Of a stretch of 14,433 bases of DNA, positions 7,183-13,169 are shown piece by piece. The stretch's first letter is position 1, and every line of letters starts with the position of its first letter. A model generated the notes under the pieces. That model ran no database searches, was not told where the DNA came from, and was given only the letters and a program-made list of their open reading frames with translations. The stretch covers positions 1 to 14,433 of the forward strand of contig URQA01000059.1 in assembly GCA_900549885.1 (NCBI GenBank), written 5' to 3'. The position numbers were made by a program, and so were the translations under genes. The stretch comes from an uncultured Eubacteriales bacterium. Its GTDB lineage: Bacteria > Bacillota > Clostridia > Oscillospirales > Oscillospiraceae.

Positions 7183-7341
7183 TCATACCTGGTCCCGCTC
7201 TCCCAAAAGGAGGTAAGCAGACCTCTCTCGGTTCAGGAGCGGCAACTGGAGCAGCGCCACCCGGATGCTGTCCGGTCCATCCACAGGCAACCAGACCCGG
7301 TCGGACGGAATTCCCCTGGGAAGTTCCACCGACGTTTTCAT
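7183..7341 (-). CDS. 52-residue ORF translationally coupled to the amidase gene
   Basis: The ATG at 7341-7339 overlaps the amidase stop in the classic ATGA arrangement, so translation can re-initiate without its own binding site. The product is MKTSVELPRGIPSDRVWLPV..., continuing through a DGPDSIRVALLQLPLLNRER segment to a TGA at 7185-7183. It has no membrane segment, and codon choice is GC3-rich like the neighbouring genes. A strong terminator follows about 120 bases later. I do not recognise the family. The overlap and composition favour a real gene, but a chance ORF is possible at this length. Confidence 0.5.
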   Translation of the reverse strand: MKTSVELPRGIPSDRVWLPVDGPDSIRVALLQLPLLNRERSAYLLLGERDQV

Positions 7342-8081
7342 GACACCAGGGTAACAAAGTCCCGGCTGGCATAGCCCACCACGCCGTCAAAGCGAACCAG
7401 ATACCAGTCCTGCCATTGATTGATAATAGTAAGGGGTGCCCCGTCATAGGCCCGGGCGACCACCGGCGCAGTGGTATCTGGACGAGCGCGGATGTTCAGA
7501 TAGCCCCAGCTAACGTCCACCACACCGGAACGGGGTGCGGTGGGATACAAAAAGGGGATGCCGAAATACTCGGTCAGGGACAACACCAAATTCCGGGCAA
7601 TCTCATCCAGGTGTCCCGTAACCCAGGTTGCGTCATCGGCGTTGTCATGATAGCCTAGTTCTAGAAACACAGAGGGGGCCCGGGGCTGGCGCACCTCTCC
7701 AATGGCGGTTGTTCCCTCCGCCCGCACCTTATCAGGAAGTGGATAGATGGCTTTGAGATTATCCGCCATGAGCACTGCCGCCCGGCGGCCGTTAACGCTG
7801 CCGGGATAATAGAATACAATAATGCCCCGGACTGTGCCGTAGCGGTCTGCGGGGGCTGCGTTGGAGTGCAGCGCCAGGTGCAGATCATAAGTACCGGCGT
7901 TAGAGGCCCGGATCGAGGACACAGCGGTCATGTCGGGGGTGTTGCGGGTATATTGGATGCCCGAGGCATCCAGATAGGGGACCATAGCATCGGCCAACCG
8001 GTTCATCCACTGTTCCTCGCTGCCCCCGGTAACGTACATATTGTTCTCCTGTGTGGAAGGAGAAAGATAGATGATTGGCAT
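7338..8081 (-). CDS. N-acetylmuramoyl-L-alanine amidase (Amidase_3) with C-terminal SH3 domain
   Basis: Amidase_3 enzymes use zinc to cut the bond between N-acetylmuramic acid and L-alanine in peptidoglycan. The 247-residue product has a catalytic domain (residues 1 to about 175) and a bacterial SH3 domain (about 186-247: VSWGYLNIRARPDTTAPVV... WYLVRFDGVVGYASRDFV), which usually binds cell wall. Seen motifs: EEQWMN (Glu22/23), LALHSNA with zinc ligand His72, and VFLELGYHDN with catalytic Glu141. The usual first-strand DPGHGG is replaced by LSPSTQENN, so the first zinc histidine is not in its normal place. I have met this LSPSTQ form in other clostridial amidases. There is no signal peptide, as in the B. 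subtilis mother-cell lysis amidase CwlC. AAGGAGGG lies 8 bases before the ATG. The stop overlaps the start of a small ORF. Confidence 0.92.
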   Translation of the reverse strand: MPIIYLSPSTQENNMYVTGGSEEQWMNRLADAMVPYLDASGIQYTRNTPDMTAVSSIRASNAGTYDLHLALHSNAAPADRYGTVRGIIVFYYPGSVNGRRAAVLMADNLKAIYPLPDKVRAEGTTAIGEVRQPRAPSVFLELGYHDNADDATWVTGHLDEIARNLVLSLTEYFGIPFLYPTAPRSGVVDVSWGYLNIRARPDTTAPVVARAYDGAPLTIINQWQDWYLVRFDGVVGYASRDFVTLVS

Positions 8082-8431
8082 AGGATAGACCCTCCTTCTT
8101 TTCCATCCTATGCGGCTGGGGAAAAATTGACAAAGGCTTATTGCCTCATCCCTTCCTCGGGCAATCTCGGTGACATCCCGCCATGGCGTTTCGCAGCGGT
8201 TTTACCATGCGGCAGTCACAACTACATATGTCCCAGATGTCATGCAACAAGGCCCACAAGGAATAGTCTATTGGAATCACCCCTAACAGAGTTGTTTGGT
8301 TCCGGCAAATAAACTAGATCGAATAACTTTAATCAGTCCCAAGTTGGGACTGATTAAAAGTTAGGTACAAACCACAGGAAATTATTGGCCTACGGCGGCA
8401 AAGCCGCCGCCTAGCATAGCTATTGTGAGTC
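8082..8431. other. Gene-poor stretch upstream of the amidase
   Basis: It holds the amidase ribosome binding site (8090-8100) and, on the minus strand, a GCATAGGATG element near 8113-8104 that vaguely resembles a sigma-K -10. It also holds a perfect inverted repeat at 8328-8358. Open frames here are short and broken, and none looks coding to me. Confidence 0.5.
8328..8358. repeat. Perfect 15-bp inverted repeat
   Basis: TTTAATCAGTCCCAA, one central G, then TTGGGACTGATTAAA. The arms are perfect, with A/T ends and a GC-rich core, like a bidirectional terminator. No intact gene ends next to it, so it may be left from a lost gene, or be a protein-binding site. Confidence 0.75.
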
Positions 8432-8583
8432 CATCGACCGAGGCCAGGCCTACCGGGGGACCTGGTGTTTTTATCCGGAGGACTCCCATGTGGGTATTGT
8501 AAGCGGCTGGGATAAGGACGGACAGCTGCTCGTCATCCACTGTGCCAGCGGCTATAACAATACGGTCATCACCGGGCTGGAAA
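8432..8583 (+). pseudogene. Remnant of an NlpC/P60- or CHAP-like cell-wall peptidase
   Basis: The first frame reads H-R-P-R-P-G-L-P-G-D-L-V-F up to a T run at 8468-8472. Removing one T there continues as Y-P-E-D-S-H-V-G-I-V, then SGWDKDGQLLVIHCASGYNN and TVITGLE. GDLVFYPEDSHVGIV followed by VIHCASG is the pattern around the catalytic histidine and third polar residue of NlpC/P60-type endopeptidases carried by conjugative elements and phages. The catalytic cysteine half is missing: a stop lies just before the His codon at 8432. After 8583 the similarity stops. So this is an internal fragment with at least one frameshift. The family call rests on motif memory and could be a related CHAP domain. 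Confidence 0.5.
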
Positions 8584-8640
8584 TGCCGAGAAAATGCATC
8601 CTTATATGTAGTGATTCCCACGAACCAGTAAAAGCCTTTC

Positions 8641-8937
8641 CTAGAATGTCAGAGCCGCTCTATGCTCAAGGACTTCCCGGAAAGGCTCTTCGTATTTTAT
8701 ATAGCAAGCCAGAAGAAAAATGACTTCTGACGGCGCATCCAGTTCTTTTGTGCGGCTGCCAACGATTCGATTTAATAGTTCCTCATCTTCTTGAAGCCGA
8801 TCCCAACAGAGGTTGCACAGCCGCTCGATTCGGCGTGCGGCCATCTTACAACTTTTCATGTAGAGCTTATCTGCCGCTTGTTGATAAATATCCCGCATCA
8901 TCTTGATATTGTTTCTGCTTTTCCCTTGATGAAACAT
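8641..8937 (-). CDS. Small helical protein of unknown function
   Basis: The 98-residue frame starts at ATG 8937 with a weak purine-rich GAGAAG upstream. The product is hydrophilic and likely all-helical: MMRDIYQQAADKLYMKSCK, RRIERLCNLCWDRLQEDEEL, then DAPSEVIFLLACYIKYEEP. It has four cysteines, including CNLC-type spacing, and no signal peptide. The composition looks more protein-like than the opposing plus-strand frame at 8791-9042. It sits among remnants of other genes, so it may be cargo left from the same element or a fragment. I do not recognise the family. Confidence 0.45.
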   Translation of the reverse strand: MFHQGKSRNNIKMMRDIYQQAADKLYMKSCKMAARRIERLCNLCWDRLQEDEELLNRIVGSRTKELDAPSEVIFLLACYIKYEEPFREVLEHRAALTF

Positions 8938-9090
8938 TTTTCTTCTCTATTACATAGAACGAACAAAACGCAGAAAGTGCGATATTCAATTACAATCAGA
9001 ATTTTAAGCGCAGGCGGGACTCAGCTCTGTCTAAGTGTATGATAAAAACGAGATGGAGCGCCCAAAGGCACCCCATCTGCTTTCTCTTAT

Positions 9091-9238
9091 ATGTTAATAA
9101 AATCTGTCTATGTGCATCGGGACTATACGCTAGAGGTGGGGTTTAATGTCTCATTCAAGGATTTCAAGACCTTGGGAACCGAGTGCGAGGGAATGGACAG
9201 CGAAGAGCCAGCCATTTATATGACACGGAAGAATGAAA
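9091..9238 (+). pseudogene. Possible C-terminal remnant of a serine site-specific recombinase
   Basis: The frame reads M-L-I-K-S-V-Y-V-H-R-D-Y-T-L-E-V-G-F-N-V, then SFKDFKTLG and a hydrophilic tail. A 'LI..V.V......+EV.F' strand pair close to the end is what the C-termini of large serine recombinases look like. There is no ribosome binding site at the ATG, and the catalytic domain is nowhere in the window. The frame continues into the terminator and tRNA on the other strand, which is not real coding. The call is tentative and rests on a short stretch. Confidence 0.3.
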
Positions 9239-9239
9239 A

Positions 9240-9268
9240 AAGCAGACTTGTAAAACGCAAGTCTGCTT
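9240..9268 (-). terminator. Terminator of tRNA-Ala
   Basis: On the minus strand AAGCAGACTTG / CAAGTCTGCTT (perfect 11 bp) has a 7-base loop and is followed by TTTTCATTC. It begins 2 bases after the tRNA CCA end. Confidence 0.9.
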
Positions 9269-9270
9269 CA

Positions 9271-9346
9271 TGGTGGACCTAAAGGGATTCGAACCCTCGA
9301 CCTCTCGGATGCGAACCGAACGCTCTCCCAACTGAGCTATAGGCCC
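9271..9346 (-). tRNA. tRNA-Ala (anticodon CGC)
   Basis: A 76-nt cloverleaf with encoded CCA (9273-9271). The acceptor stem GGGCCTA / TAGGTCC has one G-U. The D-arm is GCTC-AGTTGGGA-GAGC. The anticodon stem TTCGG/CCGAG encloses the loop TTCGCAT, giving anticodon CGC at 9313-9311, which reads GCG. The T-arm is GAGGG-TTCGAAT-CCCTT. It stands alone among gene remnants. Confidence 0.93.
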
Positions 9347-9545
9347 ATATTCAATTATTTTGGCGATTGTGGAGCGCACTGTTTTTCCAATATGCCAATT
9401 TGCTTGTGCTATATGACCATGCAATGAAATTTTTATGGTAATGTGAATAACCTGATGGAGAAAAATAATGCACCACAAGGAAGCCAAAAAGCTATCAAAT
9501 ATACTGAACTGGCAGGACACCTGCCCTGTTGAAGCGTGCTTGTAT

Positions 9546-9573
9546 ATTATAGCAGAAAAATAAGATTTGTAAA
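9546..9573 (-). promoter_or_regulatory. Strong minus-strand promoter upstream of tRNA-Ala
   Basis: TTTACA (9573-9568), a 16-base spacer and TATAAT (9551-9546). Transcription would begin near 9539, about 190 bases before the tRNA. No closer tRNA promoter is clear. The 9347-9545 interval has no plausible gene; a GGCAGG/CCTGCC hairpin lies at about 9511-9525. Confidence 0.55.
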
Positions 9574-9632
9574 GAGACTTCTCAAAATATTTTTCAAAAG
9601 CAACGACAAAGTAATTTGTCAGCCGAAGCTCA

Positions 9633-9817
9633 AATAGAGTCTATGCTCTAATCTCTGCCTGCGGGCAGGAGAAGTACGCCGATGGCCCGATAATCCTGAC
9701 AGGCGAAATGTGCCGCAGGACTTAAAATTCACGCTCTATAGATCTACGGATTCAAAGCTGTGTCAGGAGGTTGAGGCCGATTTCGCTCATGCTCTTGCCA
9801 GGTCGGCGTACCCACCC
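9633..9817 (+). pseudogene. Remnant of an unidentified ORF with one missing base
   Basis: One frame reads N-R-V-Y-A-L-I-S-A-C-G-Q then EKYADGPIILTGEMCRRT and hits TAA at 9723. The next frame continues smoothly as D-L-K-F-T-L-Y-R then STDSKLCQEVEADFAHALAR and SAYPP. Adding one base before 9719 joins them into a continuous sequence of about 60 residues with no other break. The coding signal ends at the recR stop on the opposite strand, so the fragment is cut off by the junction with chromosomal DNA. No family is recognised. It is probably cargo of a former mobile element. Confidence 0.45.
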
Positions 9818-10420
9818 TCAAATCTCCCGGCGGCCGTCCAAAGCCCGCATCAATGTGGCATCGTCGGCAAACTCCAAGTGACTGCCTACTGGGATACCAT
9901 AGGCCAGCCGGGTCGTTTTGACCCCAAACGGTTTGAGCAGGCGGGACAGATACATAGCGGTGGCCTCTCCCTCTGTGTCCGGATTGGTGGCCATGATGAC
10001 CTCCTCCACCCCCCCGGCGGTCACCCGCTCCAGAAGCTGCTTGATGCGCAGGTCATCCGGTCCTACGTGGTTCATAGGGGAGATAACGCCGTGAAGGACG
10101 TGATACAGGCCATGGTACTCTCGACCACGCTCCATGGCGATGACATCCTTGGGGTCGGCCACCACGCAGATCACCGTGTGGTCCCTCCGGGAGCTGGCGC
10201 ACATGGGACAGGGACCGTCCCCCTCCGTGAGATTCTGGCACACCGGGCAGCAGGAAATGGCCGTCTTAGCGGACACAATGGCATCAGCAAAAGCCTTTGC
10301 CTCGTCGTCGGGCTGGTCTAGAATGAAAAAGGCCAGCCGCTGGGCGCTCTTGCGGCCCACGCCGGGCAGCTTGGCGAACTGTTCCACAAGATTTTCAAGG
10401 GCAGGGGGAAAATAATCCAT
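9818..10420 (-). CDS. recR: Recombination mediator protein RecR
   Basis: RecR works with RecO (and RecF) to load RecA on gapped DNA during repair. The 200-residue length is standard. Domains are in the usual order: a helix-hairpin-helix at about 17-31 (KLPGVGRKSAQRLAF), a four-cysteine zinc finger C58-x2-C61-x9-C71-x2-C74 (CPVCQNLTEGDGPCPMC), and a Toprim domain from about 81 to 176 with VVADPKDVIAMERG and ATNPDTEGEATA. The C-terminal Walker-B-like region (TRLAYGIPVGSHLEFADD) follows. The start is ATG 10420, in a gap of about 40 bases after the upstream gene. The common dnaX-ybaB-recR arrangement is not present in this window; here recR follows rpe and a doubtful gene. Confidence 0.97.
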   Translation of the reverse strand: MDYFPPALENLVEQFAKLPGVGRKSAQRLAFFILDQPDDEAKAFADAIVSAKTAISCCPVCQNLTEGDGPCPMCASSRRDHTVICVVADPKDVIAMERGREYHGLYHVLHGVISPMNHVGPDDLRIKQLLERVTAGGVEEVIMATNPDTEGEATAMYLSRLLKPFGVKTTRLAYGIPVGSHLEFADDATLMRALDGRREI

Positions 10421-10462
10421 GGGGAGACCTCCCAGTGAGAGTGAAGAGTGGAGCTGCCGGCG

Positions 10463-10876
10463 TCAGCGGGATGGGGACACCGGCTCGTAAAGAGACAGGG
10501 TGAAGTCGGGCACCAGCGAGAAGGATCCGGAGTCGGGGTCGTAGGTAAAGGGGGCAGACAGAGTGCCCAGGCCGGACAGGGAGGGGTCGGCAGACAGCCC
10601 GGCGGAAAAGGCGGAGGACAGGACGAGCTGTCCGTCTGCCAGGGCAATATGCTCGATATAGCCATAGGTAAAGACAGGCGCTTGGGAAGGGGGAACATCC
10701 AATCCCAATCCATAGTAGAAGCCCCCGTATACCGTCTCTCCGTCAGGTCCGGTGACCTGGTATATCGCCTGGGGATCGCTGCCTTCGTCCTCCCTCAGCG
10801 CTACGAACTGGAGTTGGACAGCGCCTTCTAAAGAAGAACGCCGTCCCGGGCAGCCAACGCTTCCTAGGCAGGACAC
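10463..10876 (-). pseudogene. Probable 5'-truncated gene of unknown function between rpe and recR
   Basis: The frame is open from the rpe gene to TGA at 10465-10463. A protein-like part begins near residue LEGAVQLQFVALRED and continues through YQVTGPDGETVYGGFYYG, FTYGYIEHIALADGQLVLSS, and a Pro/Ser/Leu-rich end. It looks like the beta-rich domain of an exported protein. The N-terminus is the problem: no ATG, no signal peptide, and no Shine-Dalgarno sequence near the only usable codon, GTG 10876, just past the rpe stop. Reading further upstream would overlap the rpe coding region. I therefore call it a gene that has lost its 5' end, although a small intact gene with a weak start is possible. 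The family is not recognised. Confidence 0.45.
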
Positions 10877-10883
10877 CTGGCCG

Positions 10884-11534
10884 TCACGCTTCGCCCCGGA
10901 GAGAGGCAATGGCCAGGGAAATGTCCGGTGCGCCGTACACCGCTGAGCCTGCCACCAGCACATTGGCCCCGGCTTCCACCACCTTTTTCGCGGTGACCGG
11001 GTTGATACCGCCGTCCACCTCTAGGTCGCAGGCGGGGTTGTACTGGTCGATGAAGGCGCGCACCCGGCGGATGGTGTCCAGTTGGTGCTCCATAAAGGCC
11101 TGCCCGCCGAAGCCGGGTTCCACCGTCATTACCAGCACCATGTCCAACTGCTCCAAGTAGGGGAGCACCGCCTCCGGCGCGGTGATGGGCCGCAGGGCCA
11201 CCGCCTTTTTGACCCCATTGGCCTCCATAGCCCGCAAGGCCTCGGCAATCCGGGTGGGATGGTCTGCCTCCAGGTGGACGCTGAGCAGGTCCGCTCCCGC
11301 CTGGGCGAAGGCGTCGATGTAGCGCACAGGCTTATCGATCATCAGGTGTACGTCCAAAAACATATCGGTGTGCTTTCGGATGGACTTGACCACCGGAACG
11401 CCAATGGTGATATTGGGTACAAAGAGGCCGTCCATTACATCCACATGGAGCCAATCGGCGGAGCGGACCCGATGGATCTCCGCCTCCAGATTGCAAAAAT
11501 CAGCTGACAGGATGGAGGGGGCAATTTTAATCAT
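10884..11534 (-). CDS. rpe: Ribulose-phosphate 3-epimerase
   Basis: It interconverts D-ribulose 5-phosphate and D-xylulose 5-phosphate in the pentose phosphate pathway. The 216-residue TIM barrel is full length. Conserved blocks: APSILSADF (5-13), LHVDVMDGLFVPN with metal ligands His30 and Asp32 (29-41), DVHLMI with His63 (61-66), MTVEPGFGGQ (136-145), and EVDGGIN with Asp174 (172-178). AGSAVYG near residue 196 forms the phosphate site. Asp32 and Asp174 are the acid/base pair of the family. The ATG at 11534 has a weak AAAGGCGG upstream. The usual Firmicutes neighbours (prkC, rsgA) are not adjacent here. Downstream genes on the same strand, including recR, may be co-transcribed, as no terminator was seen between them. 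Confidence 0.97.
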   Translation of the reverse strand: MIKIAPSILSADFCNLEAEIHRVRSADWLHVDVMDGLFVPNITIGVPVVKSIRKHTDMFLDVHLMIDKPVRYIDAFAQAGADLLSVHLEADHPTRIAEALRAMEANGVKKAVALRPITAPEAVLPYLEQLDMVLVMTVEPGFGGQAFMEHQLDTIRRVRAFIDQYNPACDLEVDGGINPVTAKKVVEAGANVLVAGSAVYGAPDISLAIASLRGEA

Positions 11535-11729
11535 AATTTCATCCGCCTTTTCTCAACATATCAGAAAACTATGGTATGCTTGACCTAGCCTCGGAAGGGC
11601 ACCCAGGGCCTGCCCCCCACATAGGATACACCAAGCGGAGAAGGCCGTCAAGCCGCCCGGGAGGTCTCCCCAGGTACTCCCAGGCTTCCCCCGGGCGCCG
11701 CTCAGGACGGACGGGGCCGCACTGGAATA

Positions 11730-11759
11730 GCCGCCCGGCGGGAACTCCCGCCGGGCGGC
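11730..11759 (-). terminator. Very stable GC hairpin after ilvA
   Basis: GCCGCCCGGCGGGA (11730-11743) pairs perfectly with TCCCGCCGGGCGGC (11746-11759) and lies 18 bases past the ilvA stop. The tail (TATTCC) is poor in T, so stopping may be weak or the hairpin may instead protect the 3' end. The remaining 11535-11729 interval shows no gene. Confidence 0.5.
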
Positions 11760-11776
11760 GGTGGAGAGACAACCGA

Positions 11777-12997
11777 TCAATGGTAAAGGTCGCTGGGCCG
11801 GGTTTCCTTGGCATCGTACCCGGCTTGACGCAGGCTGTCCAGGATCTCTCGCTTGTGGGTGAGGCCGAAAGCTTCCAGCGTCACCGTCAGCTCCACGCCG
11901 GACTGACGGTTAATGTTGACAAACTGGTTGTGGTCCAGCTTGATAATATTGCCGTTTTTGCTGGCTACCAGTTGGGCCACCCGCAGCAGCTCACCGGGCC
12001 GGTCGGGCAGCTGGACGGAGAAGGTAAAGATACGCCCCCGGTTTAAAAGCCCATGCTGGACCAGGGAAGATATGGTGATGACATCCATGTTTCCGCCGGA
12101 AAGCACACTGACCACGTTTTTGCCTGTGCAGTCCAAGTGGTTTAGGGCGGCGATGGGCAGCAGGCCGGCATTTTCCACGATCATCTTATGCTTTTCCATC
12201 ACATCCAGGAAGGCATCTACTAGTTCGTCATCGTCGATGGTGATGATGCCGTCCACATTCTTCTGAATGTAAGGGAACACTTGGTCGCCAGGAGTTTTGA
12301 CCGCCACGCCGTCGGCAATGGTGTCCACACGGTCTAGGGTAACGACATGGCCCGCCTCCAAGCTGGCCTTCATAGAGGCTGCACCGGAGGGCTCCACCCC
12401 ATACACCTTCACCGAGGGGTTGAGTAGCTTGGCCAGGGTGGACACGCCGGCGGCCAGCCCGCCGCCGCCGATGGGAACCAGGATCACGTCCACGTCGGGC
12501 AGATCCTGAAAGATCTCATAGGCGATGGTGCCCTGGCCAGTGGAAACGGTCAGGTCATTGAAAGGATGGACATAGGTCAATCCCTTCTCCTGGCTGAGCT
12601 GGGCGGCCAAGGCCGCCGCGTCGTCAAAGGTCTCTCCGTGGAGGATTACCTCTGCGCCGTAGTCCTTGGTGTTGTTCACCTTTACCAAGGGCGTGGTGGT
12701 GGGCATGACGATGGTGGCCCGCACCCCAGCGGCTTGGGCTGCATAAGCCACCCCCTGGGCATGGTTGCCGGCAGACGCGGTAATGAGTCCCCGTTCCTTC
12801 TCCTCGTCCGTGAGGGTAGAGCATTTGAAGTAGGCTCCCCGGATTTTGTATGCGCCGGTGACCTGCATGTTCTCAGGCTTGATATACACCTGGTTACCAG
12901 TGGCTTTGGAGAAGAAGGGACTCTCGATCAGATCGGTAGAGTGGAGCACGCCGTCCAGCACCTTGCGGGCTGCTTTGAAATCATCTAACATCATCAT
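11777..12997 (-). CDS. ilvA: Threonine ammonia-lyase (threonine dehydratase), catabolic/short form with ACT domain
   Basis: This PLP enzyme converts threonine to 2-oxobutyrate and ammonia, the entry to isoleucine synthesis or to threonine fermentation. Seen motifs: the PLP lysine in TGAYKIRGAYF (Lys51 from the ATG at 12997), the ASAGNHAQG substrate loop (about 74-82), the phosphate-binding PIGGGGLAAG, and a late VLSGGNMD. The C-terminal 75 residues (FTFSVQLPDRPGELLRVAQL onward) form one ACT domain. The 406-residue length fits the single-ACT form rather than the ~510-residue biosynthetic form. AAGGAG (13013-13008) lies 10 bases before ATG 12997; a TTG at 13018 in frame lies upstream of it and is rejected. 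No T-box or leader peptide is visible in the short 5' region. A candidate operator overlaps its promoter. Confidence 0.95.
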   Translation of the reverse strand: MMMLDDFKAARKVLDGVLHSTDLIESPFFSKATGNQVYIKPENMQVTGAYKIRGAYFKCSTLTDEEKERGLITASAGNHAQGVAYAAQAAGVRATIVMPTTTPLVKVNNTKDYGAEVILHGETFDDAAALAAQLSQEKGLTYVHPFNDLTVSTGQGTIAYEIFQDLPDVDVILVPIGGGGLAAGVSTLAKLLNPSVKVYGVEPSGAASMKASLEAGHVVTLDRVDTIADGVAVKTPGDQVFPYIQKNVDGIITIDDDELVDAFLDVMEKHKMIVENAGLLPIAALNHLDCTGKNVVSVLSGGNMDVITISSLVQHGLLNRGRIFTFSVQLPDRPGELLRVAQLVASKNGNIIKLDHNQFVNINRQSGVELTVTLEAFGLTHKREILDSLRQAGYDAKETRPSDLYH

Positions 12998-13039
12998 AGT
13001 GGGAGGACTCCTTACCAATGTAGAGTGTGATAAACATAT

Positions 13040-13068
13040 ATTTTAGCGAAAAAAAGCGAAAAAGTCAA
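13040..13068 (-). promoter_or_regulatory. Promoter of ilvA
   Basis: On the minus strand TTGACT (13068-13063), a 17-base spacer and TAAAAT (13045-13040). The spacer is T-rich with two TTCGC repeats. Confidence 0.75.
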
Positions 13069-13076
13069 TCATTGAC
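13064..13076. promoter_or_regulatory. Palindrome GTCAAT-C-ATTGAC on the ilvA -35
   Basis: Perfect 6-1-6 inverted repeat. One arm is most of the ilvA -35 hexamer, so a bound dimeric protein would block ilvA transcription. The other arm contains a TTGAC on the plus strand, so part of the symmetry could come from two back-to-back -35-like sequences. Confidence 0.4.
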
Positions 13077-13091
13077 TGCCCGCCCTTTTCC

Positions 13092-13121
13092 TTGACACCA
13101 CTTGTGTCCGGGGAGTAAAAT
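13092..13121 (+). promoter_or_regulatory. Promoter of the XpaC-like gene cluster
   Basis: Consensus TTGACA (13092-13097), an 18-base spacer and TAAAAT (13116-13121), about 49 bases before the start codon. A small inverted repeat GACAC-N5-GTGTC (13094-13108) overlaps its -35. Confidence 0.75.
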
Positions 13122-13169
13122 AACAATGGATGATAATAAAGGCATCCCCTTTGGAAAGGAGAATTGGCC

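Noticed and set aside
7866..8312. Plus-strand frame ending in a CPRC-containing tail
   Set aside because: Its first half is antisense to the amidase and the single CxxC is not enough to claim a gene.
6781..8325. Direct repeat CTAGATCGAATA at 6781-6792 and 8314-8325, considered as an att site or element boundary
   Set aside because: A 12-base match is expected several times by chance in 14 kb, and the enclosed tRNA-amidase block shows no integrase.
8382..8621. Minus-strand 79-codon frame opposite the peptidase remnant
   Set aside because: The plus strand gives recognisable peptidase motifs, so this frame is its mirror; there is no clear binding site.
9164..9520. Minus-strand open frame across tRNA-Ala
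   Set aside because: It contains the translated tRNA (GPIAQLGERSV...), a well-known false gene.
9511..10879. GGCAGGACACCTG repeated at 9511 and 10867
   Set aside because: A 13-base match is near chance level here; one copy lies beside the rpe stop and one in a leader, with no shared context.
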